Of a DNA stretch of 64,000 bases, positions 22,768 through 37,300 are shown piece by piece. A model generated the notes under the pieces. The model saw only the letters and a list, made by a program, of their open reading frames with translations, was not told where the DNA came from and made no database searches. Origin of the DNA: Nilaparvata lugens (lineage: Eukaryota > Arthropoda > Insecta > Hemiptera > Delphacidae); NCBI RefSeq assembly GCF_014356525.2, contig NC_052518.1, positions 10,746,874 to 10,810,873 of the forward strand, in the 5' to 3' direction. Both the position numbers and the translations under genes were made by a program. Position 1 is the stretch's first letter, and each line of letters opens with the position of its first letter.

Positions 22768-25344
22768 TTTTCCATTCCACCGGCGTGGAATTGTTCTCCC
22801 TTGACCATTTAATGCCGCCATTGAGTCGGGTTTTACTCAGAAATACTATCAATATTCAAACAACCTCTTTATTTACAATTCATAAACCACAAGAACACTA
22901 AAATTAAGTGATCATTGAAAATATAAATAATCTTCAAGGAAAGATGAAATGTTACACAAAACAGTAATGATTATAAGGAAGAAACATTCAGATAGTAATT
23001 TGTATTCAATGAAATTTATTTTTGATAGATATGAGACTTTCCTCCCAAGTACTGGATGGAACCATTACAACACATTAAAATCCAATGTTTTTTTCAATCT
23101 TTTCAACATAAAATCATAATTGTTAAGAAGCCAGATATTAAAGAAATATAACATTTCTAGAATTCGAAATAACATTTGGTACCATTCTGTTGTATGTTGT
23201 CTCAATTAACTTAAATATTATCTTAATCTAAAACAATCGAGTGTGGTTCAAACCATACTTGAAATTTCATAACTGAGTAGCTCAAGTCGATCAAGTGAAT
23301 AAAATCTTTACAGAACAAAATTTAAATTTTACTAAATTTAGGATAAGTTACAAAAGACATTCCATGCAAAATATTGAGGCTAAGGAAATATTGTGGTGAA
23401 TAATTGATTCATTGAAACTTGACCGATATTTTATGATATTACTCAGGTACGATGGATGACAATAATAATTATTTTAATTTTAAGATGAGTAAAATACTAG
23501 TTTGAACAATAGACCTGCTGTCATTCAATAGATAGTAAGCAAATTCCGTTATGCCTCTGCCCCGAACCTCAGCAAAATCAGGGAAATGAATACAAAAATT
23601 CATGCAATGCATGGTTTATTCATCAATGCATTGTTTTTATCTTGTTCGGCGCATTAAGTTTTTGTAATTAAGTCATTATTTGTAATTAAGTTGGATTATT
23701 TTCATCCAGGATGGAAATAGAAAACAATAATTGGATTGAAAGTTCAGTCTTCTTTACTTTTAGCAAAAGCTTAAATAGTTAATTCTATTAAGTGATATCT
23801 ATGAACCTGAGCAATAATAATAATACTAAGTTAAGAATGCCTAACAAAAGTTGAGTTCTCTAACTGGAAGGTGAATAATTTCAGACCGAAAGTGCAATAC
23901 CGTAAAATATCCGCAAATTCACCAATTAGTAACATCAATAACACACACTAAAAGAGATTACTCTAATTATGAGTCTTGACCTAGTTATTGAGAAGAACTT
24001 GTTTTCAAATTGATAGAACCTCACTGAGAAAATAAGATAGGAAATTCAACTAAAAAGTAATTTACATTGAGTTTTTATTATAATTTAAATTTGTCTTTTG
24101 TTCTTAAATAGATAGATTCCAATAATTGATCCCAAGGCCTTATGTAAACTGTTAGTGAGGAAAAAATGTTTTTTTTTTTGATCTGATACTATAAATGATT
24201 ATTTATTATATAATGTACAATACCAAGAACTAACATTCCATAGCTAGAGTAACAGATTGAAAGATTCAATACTAACGTCAGTGCCTAGCCTATATATTTT
24301 TCCTATCCGAGGTTTTAATGGAATGGTGTTCAAATTCCCTGGAATATGTAAATTTTAGATCATATTCTCATGATTTTAAAGTTAGTTCCAATTTGAATAT
24401 TTCAGATTATTCATAACGATGCAATTCAATAGTAAATATTGGAATAAAAATGTAAATCCAGAGAAAACAATTAAAGAGGATTACTTTCTTCATTTGGCGG
24501 TTATGAGAATTAATGGACGATTCAAAATGTAATTATGTTATGAAATATACATGTAAGATATTCTTGAAACGGCGTAAGAGTAAAAAACTGTCATTAGAAT
24601 CAAAATAGCATATGCATAACTATATGTCTCAATGAACTTTCATTTGAAAATAAGTGATTCAATTTACAATATAGACAAGAGTGTTTCCCTATAATTTATT
24701 CCAACCCCATTTCAATCCCGTCACTACACAGGCAATTCAAAACTAAAACTTAGACACTAGAAACACTATCGGCAAGGAAGATCTTTTACTTAAGTTTACA
24801 AAAATGAATATATTAAATTTGATTTATAAACATATAAAACTATCAAGTTAACAAATAATTTTTCAACCATGATATTGATATCTAGAAAAGGCATTTGCGC
24901 TTGAGAAGATGAAATTCGTAACACAGAAACATAATTAAATTGATTATTTGAAATGCTACTTGTAAGAAAAATATAGCTCACAAAATGAAATAGCAAAATT
25001 CATTCGCTGTAGAAATCTCTAATAAATTCTTAATATCCATATTTTAATTTTTACATTTTACTATGCTTATTGAAGCATAATCCGAGTACACAAGCTACGC
25101 ATACTTACGGTACACTAAACAGATGAGAATATTGAAAAGTATGGAGAGGCCGTAGATTCAAATTTAAGAATCCTAAAAATCAGGAAAATTTACAAAAATG
25201 ACTGGAATGTCTTGTCAGTACAATGTTTTGGATTCAATTTGCAGCCCCCAAAGATTCTTAGCACACTCACTGCACATGATGTTACCGATCACCGAGAATT
25301 ATGAATTCAAATGAATATGACCAGCTCTTACAGCTGATCGCAAC
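22768..25344. other. Region 3' of LMAN1, probably partly its 3' UTR; no other gene seen
   Basis: AT-rich sequence downstream of the LMAN1 stop codon (at 25345, minus strand). Several TTTATT hexamers (AATAAA on the minus strand) could serve as polyadenylation signals, but I cannot tell which is used. No coding frame of note is seen. Confidence 0.5.
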
Positions 25345-28300
25345 TCAGTAGAATTTTTTCGCCTGGGCCTCTTTATTGTCCCTGAAAATTTAGACAATAT
25401 TAAATCGATTCAACAACTGAAAATGAATAAAAAATTGATAAAATGGGATGAAATTTAACGTCTGTTTTGCCACAAAAAGCATAGAAATACAATTAATAAT
25501 ATCAATAATGCAGTGGATGTATTTAGCTTTCCAAAGGTCTTTCAATTAACTGTGGTTTTATGCAAGAACTGTCAATGTTATTTTACATAGTGGCTCTCAG
25601 AAAAATGTGATCATACTGATTGACATCTCAATGTCCATTGACACTAATTCATTCAATAATAATGATAATGATAATAATAATAAATTGACTTTATTTCTGC
25701 CAAAAATGTACAAAACAAGTGAAAAATGAAGAGAAACAGCAATAATAAGCATACAGGTATTATCTGCTACAATATAGAATATAGAGTGAGAAAAAAATAC
25801 AGCTAATGTCTTACAATACTAGAGCCTATCATACAAATTTATAAAAATAGCAAACAGATAAGCAATAACCAAGCCCACTAGAACATACTGTAAAAAAATC
25901 AACAAAAATAATACTTCTAATATGCTACTCTTGTGTAGCTACTTATAACATAATAAGCAACAGCTTAAGGCTCTGCAAAGGCTAAAAATAAACATTCTAC
26001 TCGTGATATTTTTCAAAGTTTTTCGATTTGTATATCATCCATCTATCAAAATGAAAAAGTTTTTCAGGAAAGCATTTTTAACTGATCATTACTTTTTGAG
26101 ATATGAGCGCTCAAAGTTTAAATTTTTGGGACAGAACATTTCAAATTCGGTAAGAGATAAATCCATGAGATTTAGAGGATAGATTTTTCATGGTATTGTT
26201 GATCTAGTAAAACAAAAATTTTCTGAAAATATCAATTTTTAAGATAGTTATTCAATTTACTAAAAATAACCAAAAATAACTTTTAGTTGAGTTATTTTCA
26301 ACTTTGTGTAAATTGAATAACTTTTTCAAAAATTGATATTTTCCGAAAATTTTTGTTTTAATAGATCAACAATACCATGAAGAATCCTAGGAGCTATAAA
26401 CTCATACTTACCGACCTCGTGACGTAATATGTACTGGTGACCCAGAATAACGGGAACTTTTAAAAATGCCATAAAACAAAAGTGGGAAGGACAAAAACCA
26501 TTTTATCCAAACTAATGTAAAGTTCAAGACTTGTCATTTAAGAATGATTAATTTAACAACTATCACTTTTTGACAATTACCTCATTAATTTAAGATGGCT
26601 TTCTCCTGCAAGAATACACTCTTTAAATCTGTGTTGAGATTCCTGAACGTTTGCAGCAACATTTCAACTGGGATATTGTGAAAATCTACTTTGTGAAAAT
26701 ACTTGAGGACTGAAAATTTTGTGAATTGAAGAACTAAAAGACTTAACCTATTTCGGACTATGTGTTATCTAAATTTGGGAGAGGAATAGCACAAGGTTAC
26801 CTTATTTTTCCTCTCCCTATCGTTTTGATAATGTACTTATTGTATAAATGAATATTGTCAATAAATTTAATTCCGAATTATCTGTTATAATTCAACCAAA
26901 GTTATTGGTCAAGTTGTGGAAACGTTTGATTTGATCTCCACAAACAGAAAATCGCAGGTGGACAGATCCATGGGACGCAAACTAATCGTGAGATTACACG
27001 GTTACCTCACTCGCACAGTTGCCATTGAATGCCGTGCAGTGTGGATTTCGCTCGCATATATTTTGAATTAATTAAAAATTAGAAAAGATAATTCAATATG
27101 AAATCCACAATATCCCAGATGAGATGTTGCAGCGATCAATGAGGCAACGTCAACACAGATTTGAAGCCACGAGGAAGACATCTAAATGAAGTTATTGTCA
27201 AAAAGTGATTAGTGAAGTAATTAAGAATTCTTAAATGGCAAGTCTTGAACAAAATAAAAGTTTGAATAAAATAATTTTGCCCTTTCCACTTTTTTATGGC
27301 GTTTTTAAAAGTTCCCGTTATTCTGGGTCACTCTCTACTATTGAATTGAATATGAAAAACGTACTTGTAAATTGAGTAGAGGAGAATGACGGCCACTTGG
27401 AATATGGCAACTGCCACAAGGACAACTGGCGAAACGCAATTGGGAGCTGTACAGTCTGGCTGCGCCTGGGGGTTGGTGGCTTCTCGCTTAATACTATTCA
27501 ATCCATCTCGCAGCTCGTTGACTAGCGAGACCATGTCATAGCCCACTGACTGCACCTGGGCTGTGGGCGCTCGCGCCTGATTCTGTAGAATGTTGTCTGT
27601 CCGCGAGTGTACATCTACAATGTAGTTCCTGAAATATACAATACAATTATTCACTGTGCTATATGTTTATAATTCAACAGTATGCAATAGACTTAGTCAG
27701 AAAATTGGACTTGAACTTTTAACAGAAACAACTTAATATTTTTTTGTGGAACAAATGAATCTATAACATTTGATAACATTTTAACATTTAATACAAATAA
27801 AACAAAGAAGTTTTATGTATTGAATAATTGAAAGAATAAGACGTTGATGTTGTCAATACCACTTCAATTTATTCGAAAATTAATTCATCTTACAGAACCA
27901 GGTTTCATGGTTACCACACCATCTCGCATCTCATACCATACAATTAAATTATTGAATAATTTCTTAATAGGCATAGATAATTTAATGAATAAATATACAC
28001 CCCACTATAAATGATATGTGTTGGGGTATAAGTTATTAGTTGCTTGTTGCGTGTTATAATTACTATTTACAAACTTCATCCAGTGATATAGGATTAGAGT
28101 TTTTTATATTGAAATTAGTAAAAATTGATATCTCTCTATATTAAAAAAAGTAAAGAACTGGCTTATACACGTATGGGATAGAAAAATTATGTTTGACGCA
28201 TCATCACGTCTGAACAACTGGACTGATTAACTTGAAATTTTGCATATAGATTCTTAATTAACCAAGGATGGTTATAGGCCAATTTTCAATTCTTCAAAAT

Positions 28301-31300
28301 TTTATTACGTCAATTTTTCAGTTCAAATTTAAAATAGACCCTTGCGGAGCACGGGTTACCTGCTAGTATTATATAAAGAACAAACATTACCATCAAACTT
28401 AAAATTCAAACAATACATAAGTATTATGAATACTATATATACTATATTATTATATTTATTTCCAATTATTTGATAATGGCATCATATAGCCTAAACATGT
28501 TGTGAGTAAACAATTTTAAAAAGGGTACTCAGATTTCTATTTTTATTTTTACGTAAGTATTATATTCTTGTGAGAACTTATGTTTATATTATTTATTAAT
28601 TCAGATTCCAACCAATGACCAATTTTACAAAAAAAAGCAATAGAAAAACAAATACAACAAGCAAAAAAGTAAACACAATATACGAATATTTTAATATAAT
28701 TTTTTATCAATAACATCTATATCATTAGTAGATTTACCTGATTTCTTTTGAAAGGCCAATAATTGAGTTCTGATTGTTGATTACAGCATCAACTTCATGT
28801 CTTCTGATTGTGTCAATCATTTGAACAGGCTGCCCTGACCCTCCACCTGGAAAACAAGTGTTATTAAGTAAGTATCTATTAAGTGTCACATTGGAAGTTA
28901 AATGTAACTATTAAAACCTATTGAACCTATAAACCTTGACGTAAAAAAACTGCAGTCCTGTAATTAAAATGATAAAATGTAAAAAAACAGTGATTATTCG
29001 TCCAACATCGTCCATAAGGGAAAGGTATCACAATATCAATATTCAACATAAAAGTGCAGTCCTGTAAGTTGAATAATAAATCAGAATTTGAAAAATCAGT
29101 ATTTCTAATATTAAGGAACAGTTCGACAATATCAACAGGAGAAGAACCTAACCTATAACTAACTAATATAGCATGGTAAAAGTCATCTTTATTTTTGACA
29201 AATTCTTAGAAAACGGTTATTCTTTTACTGATAATTTTCATGATTGTATGGATTTTTTATTCATCTATTCCTCATAAATTACAAAAGAAATCAATCAACT
29301 ATACAATAAACACTGTAATTATGATAACATTATTGCACTGTAATGATAACTTTCATTATTTTATAGATTTTTTATTCATTTAATACAAAATAAATCAATA
29401 GACTTTTTGTGTAGTTGAGAAGTTGATATTATGGTAATTATTCATATTAAATGAAAGACTAAGAAATTGTCAAAAAACCACAGATTTATTGATACTTAGA
29501 AAGACCGGTTTCGGTTATTACACCATTATCAATCTTTGATAGAGTTTATCCTCAAAGAGTTTATCAGAGATTGACAATGGTGTAGTAACCGAAACCGGTA
29601 TTTCTAAGTATCAATAAATCTGTGGTTTTTTGACAATTTCTTGGACTTTTTCATTTAAAATCTATAGACTATACTATATACACTGACATAATCCAATTAT
29701 TTTACAAGCACAAAATAACTACTTCCCCAAAAGAGCAAGCTCGAGCTTGAAATGTTCTTTTACAAGAAATATAAACAATTAAATACTTGATTGTCTGATC
29801 GTCGAATCAGACTGCTATGTCGTAATTTAATTATTTGAAAGTGATCATTAACAAGCAGTTTGTAATGGAAGGGAACATTGAAGAATAAATTGAATTTGAA
29901 TTGTAACTATTGTATTTTAAATTGGTAAAAACATTCTTTATTGATAGAATAATTGGGAGTAAATGAATAATGTACCTTGAACAAGTTGAGCTCCTCCGGT
30001 TGGAATAGAAGAAAGCATACTGAGTGTGCGCTCCTGCCTGCCAATCACCTCATCCAACTTCTGGCTGAGAGCACGAACTTGCTCGAACATTTGACTCTGT
30101 CCAGAAAATATCTGTCTAAGCTCTCGTTGACTGTCCGATTCGTACCAGTCTTCGAATTCAGACTCGGGATCTTTAGTGGCCGCTTCAGGATGCTCCTTCC
30201 TATATTCTTCTTTCTGTTGGTCCAGTTTACGTTGATAGTCGGCATATTCCTGGGACAACTTCTGCTGTTCTTCGGGCGAGACCCTGGGGGCACCGCCTTG
30301 CTGGGGCAGGGGGGTTCCCGGGGGGTACAGGCTGGTCGTCAGGAAGTGGATCACGTCGTGATCGTCCGCTAGACCTCCGGTGGCCGCAGAGAGACCAAAG
30401 TGGCCTTCCTTGGGCAGGTACACGTTTTCTTTGCGGAAACATACTTCGAAATCTTGCTCGCTGTTAGTTGTGCCACCAAGAAACAAAACCTGAAATCAAT
30501 AAAAAAGAAAGCAATCTTCATTATTGCCGTGAAACAAAGGTAGAATATTGAATAGATCAACGACAGTGGTTTACTAGATACGTACTACTTAATGAAAATG
30601 GAATTTATTTTCAACTAGCTGGCCCGGCGAACTTCGTACTTCTCATGACAAACTTTAGCTGGATGTACACCTGAGGAGGCGCGATGCGGCATTTTGCATA
30701 CAGGTGCTTCTTACTTATTGGTTTGAATGGAAGAACTCACACACACTGAATCGGGCATGGCGTGGAACGGTGTAATAAGGCTATCTCCATAAGATCAACA
30801 CTTTGTATCACCAAGCCTCACCTCCTCAGGTGTGCTTAGTCTTAGCTTAATCTGATGCACTATATTTTTATGAAAACTATCCAACAATCAGTATTTACAT
30901 TTATATCTAAATATGGACTTCCTACGTGCTTAGTTAGTTGTGCAGCAGTTTGTATTTTTAGTTATAGTTGAATGGAGCTTGCTGGGAATTGAATGGTATA
31001 TCTCCTTGCTGCTGATTTTCCCGTGCATATTTCAAATTTACAGCATTTCGAGTTCTACTACCCAAGTTTGGACGTCGTTCGTACCGCGGCATTATTAGGA
31101 ATTAAAATTTTGTGAATCAGTAGAAAGAAAATTGAAAAACAGATCTACCGACGGCTGTTGGATGACGCAATGATTATAACAGCTGATTTTTATTTCTGTG
31201 TGTGGCCAGCTCACAAAAATCTTCTCCCATAAGGATTACATGCAAACTTTGAAGGACCGTAGGAAAGAGTCCTGAAGTCGGATTATAAATTTGATAGGCC

Positions 31301-34300
31301 ATAAACCTGGTCCTGAACATAACGAACAAAACTAAAAAAAAATCATCAAATTCGGTGCAAACATAAAAAAGTTATTGAATGTCAAAATTTGAGGCCTGAT
31401 TTTTATTTATATAGATTTACACTAGGAACAGAGATATTGCGGAATTTCTCCATATTAATGTGAAATGAATGAGATGACAGTTCCACATAATCGTTTATAC
31501 CTGATATTTTTTTCGTTGTTACACCTGATATTTATTTCCAAAAACAACAATACAGATAGGCCTACACATACACCATATGGCACCCACTTTGAACTTTGAA
31601 CTGGGGTATCATGAAGTGGGCTAGAATGCATAGACTGAATTTCTTAAAACTAATTGGCATTACCAGCAAAACATTATTAGTTTGTGTGCTGGCTACGGGT
31701 AACAAAACACTTCGAAAATTAGAATCGTATATTATCGTACAGTAAATACTATCTAGATTTATAGCTTCAGTTTGCTATTCATATTGAGCATTGAGAAATA
31801 GTATATAATGTAGATCAATGAGTATGATGACAACAAATAAATAAAAACAAATTTAATTGTGTAGAAGGTGAAATCCATTTTTTTATTGATTTAATCCACT
31901 GAATTATTCTTTCAATACTTGGTAATATTGAAAGTGATGAAATGTTCGGATAACAGGTTTATGAGCTTATGGAAACTGTCTAAGGCATACTGCAAGAGGA
32001 TCGCCGTCTAGGTGTCACCCCGACTACTTGACACCTGCTCATTTTGGCCATAGACGACTACTTGTACCCTCGTAAAAAATATACCATTGCCGTCAAGTTG
32101 TCCCCCCGACTTCTTTACACCTACTGGACCAAAGGTGCCAACTAGTCATGACCGTAAAAGACAACTTGACACCTCGCAACCTCGCGTCAGGGTGTCCCCC
32201 CGACTAGTTGTCACATCCTTAGAAAGGAGACAAGTAGACGGGGATGGCTCACGTCAACATGACACCTTGCACGCTGGCGTCAAGGTGTCACCCTGACTAC
32301 TTGTCACCTACAGAGCACCAGTTGGCACAACTTACACCCTCGCGGCGTAGGGAGGAGGGATCAAGCAATTTTTATTACTGGTTATGATGTAGAATTGAAT
32401 TCTAAGCACTTTTGGTTCAGTAACATTTTCCCGTCAAACGCATGGTTCGGGAGATATTCGCTGTCTTTGCTATTTTTAGGACAAATTTTGTCGAGTTGGT
32501 TGAAAACAGAAAAAAGTGAATAATAAGCCCTTTTGATGACTGAACCAGATGTAGAACACAATTCTAAACACATTTTTTTCAGTTATATTTTCCCGTCAGA
32601 CGCACCGTTTACGAGTAAATTGAGCCCAGCTTATTAATGAAACCGTTTTAGAGTTTATTGATTACTCAAGATTACAAATAACTTGTCACTAATGCTGAAC
32701 AAATATTTTGAGGCTCTTTCAACATCCAGTCTGTTTCTATATTCTTGATTGCACCATGGTTGAAAAGGCTCACTCACAAAGACATGATGTTGAAAATACA
32801 AAATTAGGAATCTTAATGCCTTTTCATATAAAACTTGATAGTTTGGCTTCATTTTCCAACTTTCAAATGAAGAGCCAGCCGGAACGGTGATTTCTTGTAG
32901 AGTGGAATAGAGGTGATAGGTTGTCGTGACCGTAGACGACTACCTGTACCCTCGTAAAAATATACCATTGCCGTCAAATTGTCCCCCCGACTAGTTGTCA
33001 CCTCCTTGGAAAGGAGACAAGTGGACGGATATGGCTCACGTCAACTTGTCCCCTAGAAACCGGTTTTAAAAGGGGACAAGTAGTCGGGGTGTCACCTATA
33101 GTGAGGTCCACATTATAATGGCAGTGTATGATTGACAATACTGTCCTTTTCTATCATACAACAAAACAGATAGCACTATATCTCTCTCGCTTTGCAATGT
33201 TGTCTATTTGCCAGAATATTTTATATTTACTTTTGACAGTGACTGTACAAAACTGAACCAAAAATTCTCAGCCGCCATTTTTTTTCTTCATTCTATCAAA
33301 ATACTTGAGTACACAAGTCGTATAATTGATTCAAAATGTATTTTTGGAACGATGAAATAATTTTTAAACATTACCTTATGAGAAACACAAATTAAAATAC
33401 CTGAAATGGCATTTTAAAAGTTGATAACCAACCATCCTAGACTTCATCCATGCTTCAGTTAGCCTACCGATATAGGTTAGACCTACTCGTACCGGTATAA
33501 ATAACATTGAAAAGTTATTTCAAAATTAATCCATTGAAATTACTTATTTTTAAAAAGTATTTCTATTTTTATATTATTTTAAAAAGAAATTGGAATAGAA
33601 TTCATAATAAATAACTCAATTTCTGTTGTTTTGAAATTCAGATCAGTGTATCACAGCTTTTTAAATTAGCCGCCATTTCAGGTTTGTATAAAAATGAAAA
33701 TCTGATCTCAGTTATGGAAGCAAATTTTTGAATCAAATTATAAAAAAATATTTTTTTTTGATCAATTTGACATTAAATTCATTATTTTATCAAGGAAATG
33801 ATAATTATTATTGAATTAAATTTAATGGGATGAATTGAGTAACAGCTGAGAACAGTCAGTGGCAAAATGGAGAGAATTGGCAACGTTTTTCTCCTATCTT
33901 TCTTCACTGCCATTATAACGTGGACCTGACTATAGTCGCGTTCCCCTACAAGATCATCCGTTCTGGGTACAATGTAATTTGAAGGCGATAGGAAATTGTA
34001 TATTGGAATATGCAGAGAAAGAGTCTTTGACTTTATATTTCAACATGGTCAAGCCGGGTAAGATTTACAAGTGTGTACTAGAATTAACTATAGTAACTAC
34101 CGCCATAGAGACCATATAATCCAGTGCATTCGTTGTAAAGCATACCTGATTTGACCATGTTCAAATGTCTTGATTGAACTTAGCAGAACAGGACATTAGG
34201 AGGATAAATTAATTAAATAAAATTAATTAATTCACTGACTTTACTTTATGTGACAACTAAATCTGATAAGAGAGTGGTTTGAATCAATTCAAATGCGTTC

Positions 34301-37300
34301 TCGATTATATTACTCATTAAATACTCACGGTCAACGTGTTCATATAATATTCTATCCTTGCTCTTGTAGGGAAAGGCTTGTTACGAAAATCTCTCAAACA
34401 TCCAGCAAGTTGTTGTGAAGCTCCATCACTGAAATAGTCACAAATAGTCAATCGTCAAATATTTACTAGAAACAATCTAAAAGGTCGCAGATATCTATGA
34501 TTCAGGATATGTCCATCTCAAGTTTGAATGCAAGTAAATGAGCTTTAAATCAGTTAATACTCACATGAAAAAGTACATAATACCATAGAGTAAAGATATT
34601 CAAGGTGATGATTGTATCTTGAACGCATGTCAATTAATATAATTATTTAACGTGATGATTATATCTTGACCGCAGTTCAATCAATAACAGTCAAGATAAC
34701 AACAGTACATAATACCAAGGAGTAAATATATTATTTAATGTGATAATATCTTTATTCACAATTAATGCGAATAAAGATATAAACCCACATCATTTGTATC
34801 TGATAATACTGTAAGTGTTACATGATATTTGATACTGTAAGTGTTTCGTTGTTTTTTGAGTGAAAATGGACTAAATTTTAGTAAAGTGAAATCATAACCC
34901 TATTTTGGACTTTCAAAGTGTTATCTAAATTTGGGAAAGAAATAGTACAAGGAGTATCCTTAGTTTTTCTCTCCCAATCAGTGCTTCTCTGTTAAAAATA
35001 TAAAAAAAAATAATAATAAATATTCTATTCAGAATTCCACATTACATGATGAATAATACAGATGAACTAATAGTATACATTACATTTCATAAATCATAAT
35101 TATTTTCAACTATCTATAAATCAACATCCAACTATAATGAGATTCACATTATAGTCAGTGGAAATTATAGGAAAGCAGGGTTGCCGAATCACTTTTCCAA
35201 CGCCTTCTATAGTAGACAGCTGATATTCATGTTATTCTGAAACAATATTAATTGCTTATTCTTCTTAATATTGGTCAATTTCATATAAAATACTTTTATT
35301 CCTCGACAATTTTTTCCAATTTAATGATGAATTTTCATAATTGAGATGAAATATTTTGGTAGGCCTGGTTCGTTACATCTCTTCTCAGCCAAAACACGAT
35401 TTGACAAAAGTGCGGAGCTGAAAAAGCATAGAGCTACATGCTTTGTCTAATGACAGACAAGGATAGGAAACAAATGTTAATCGGGTGCTGAATTTATAAC
35501 GTGAATTTCACTACACCAATAAACATCCAAACATCTCAATTCCAATTCAATAAACAGATGGATTGATTGAAATTCCAGAAATGATGATAAAATCGAGCAA
35601 TACACATTCTACCAAGTCAACAAATCTACTAATTTAACAATATTGATCTGCGAGTATAAAAATCTTCTACCATTCAGTTTCTGTTGAATACAATGTGACA
35701 AATTTAAGGTCTGAGTAATAAAAAGTAGATGTAATAAATATTTTATTCGTAAGTTAGTGGGAAGAATTATTATACATGAACTACTCAACGATATGGAAAC
35801 AAGAGCTGACTGTCCGTCCTCTATCTAACGTCATAAACAAAGATGGGATCTCTTACTATTAAATATCACAGAAATTTATGGCACAAATATTGAAAATGAT
35901 CGATCTTCAATAATATTATTATATTTGAAATCAGTGAGTTCATAGTTGAATCATTTTATACAGTAGTGGGATGGTATATCTGAAAAGTTTTTTGTTTACT
36001 TACTTAGCGTGATCAAAAGCCATTGTACCATCGTTTACTACACCCATAATGTATGGATTGTTGTGCTTATTGTCATTGTCGAAAGAGTCGAAGAATATCC
36101 CCAATCCTTTCCATTTGTCTGAGCTTCCAAATACTTCTCCATTATAGTCTCCCTTGTCTTCTGTGTACCAGAAAGCCTAGAAAGGGAATACGATACATAA
36201 ATTAAGTTAGATTTGAACATGGTCAGTTTACATATCACAAGTCTCGAAAGTACTTCCTTCCGTCAGCTTTTCTCACGACAATTCTGGGTGAATTGCTTTT
36301 AATGTGATGCCTTGGATTTATTATTTAAATGTTTGTTTATGGAGCTTAATGGGAGCTCATTTAGTGATGAGAATTGCGAAAAATGATCTTTATTAACCTT
36401 CCGGCAGTCGAGCTGTTGTAAAAACTACAACAGTGTCATTTTTTTGCTGCACAAAACTATTGAATGGGGTGGTGTCAATGAATGTGTCACCTATGCATTC
36501 CAAAACTTTCCCCCATCACTCCACTGAGTTGCAGTATCAAACGAGCAATGGTTCAGTCTTTAGGTGCCATTTAGTCGCGACAGTGCATAAGATAGGGAAA
36601 GACTGTATACGGGGACTGTAAACGAACCAATAACGCAGTATTGATGGCTTTGCTTGATGTACCTTATTGGGCTATGAAATGGTAATCATCCAAATGTTCA
36701 TAGGCGTAAAATAATCCAAGAAGATGGAAAAAGTAATTATACAATTAATTAATATGTTTTGACAGTGAACAGAGTACACAACACTTGAAAAATTGGATGT
36801 TGTAGAAAATACAACACGCGACTGCTCGTGTGATTGAGTAGGGCGCGACTACCGGAAGGTTAATAAGCAAAATGTTACGTTGAAAAATGACTTGAAATTT
36901 TTCCGCCAAATTGCCAATTCTAACTTCAAATGCAATCACAACAAACTCTTTGTCCGTAGGAGTATAGTTTTTCCAACAAACATAGTGAGGTTACGGATTG
37001 CAAATAATGATTTCAGAGAATTGTGATTAACTATTTGTATAAAGAATTATGGATTATTGTTGATAATCAATCATTAAGACAAAGTGTTTATAAAAAATAA
37101 ATATCGGGATTTGAATTCTTTATCATATAAAAAATTAGATTTGAAATTATATGTCAAGTGGAAAAGCAACATTTTTTTGTTTTTTGTAGTGCGCATGTGC
37201 GAGCAATATTTCATCTGCAATCCACAAGAACTAATTGAAATTGGCTATAAAACGGTTCATAGAAAGGAAAAGTAGAGATAGCAAGTTACTGGTTGCTAGA

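Noticed and set aside
29977..30372. 131-codon plus-strand frame
   Set aside because: Complement of LMAN1 exon 6 (29976-30489), whose minus-strand reading is conserved and phase-consistent.
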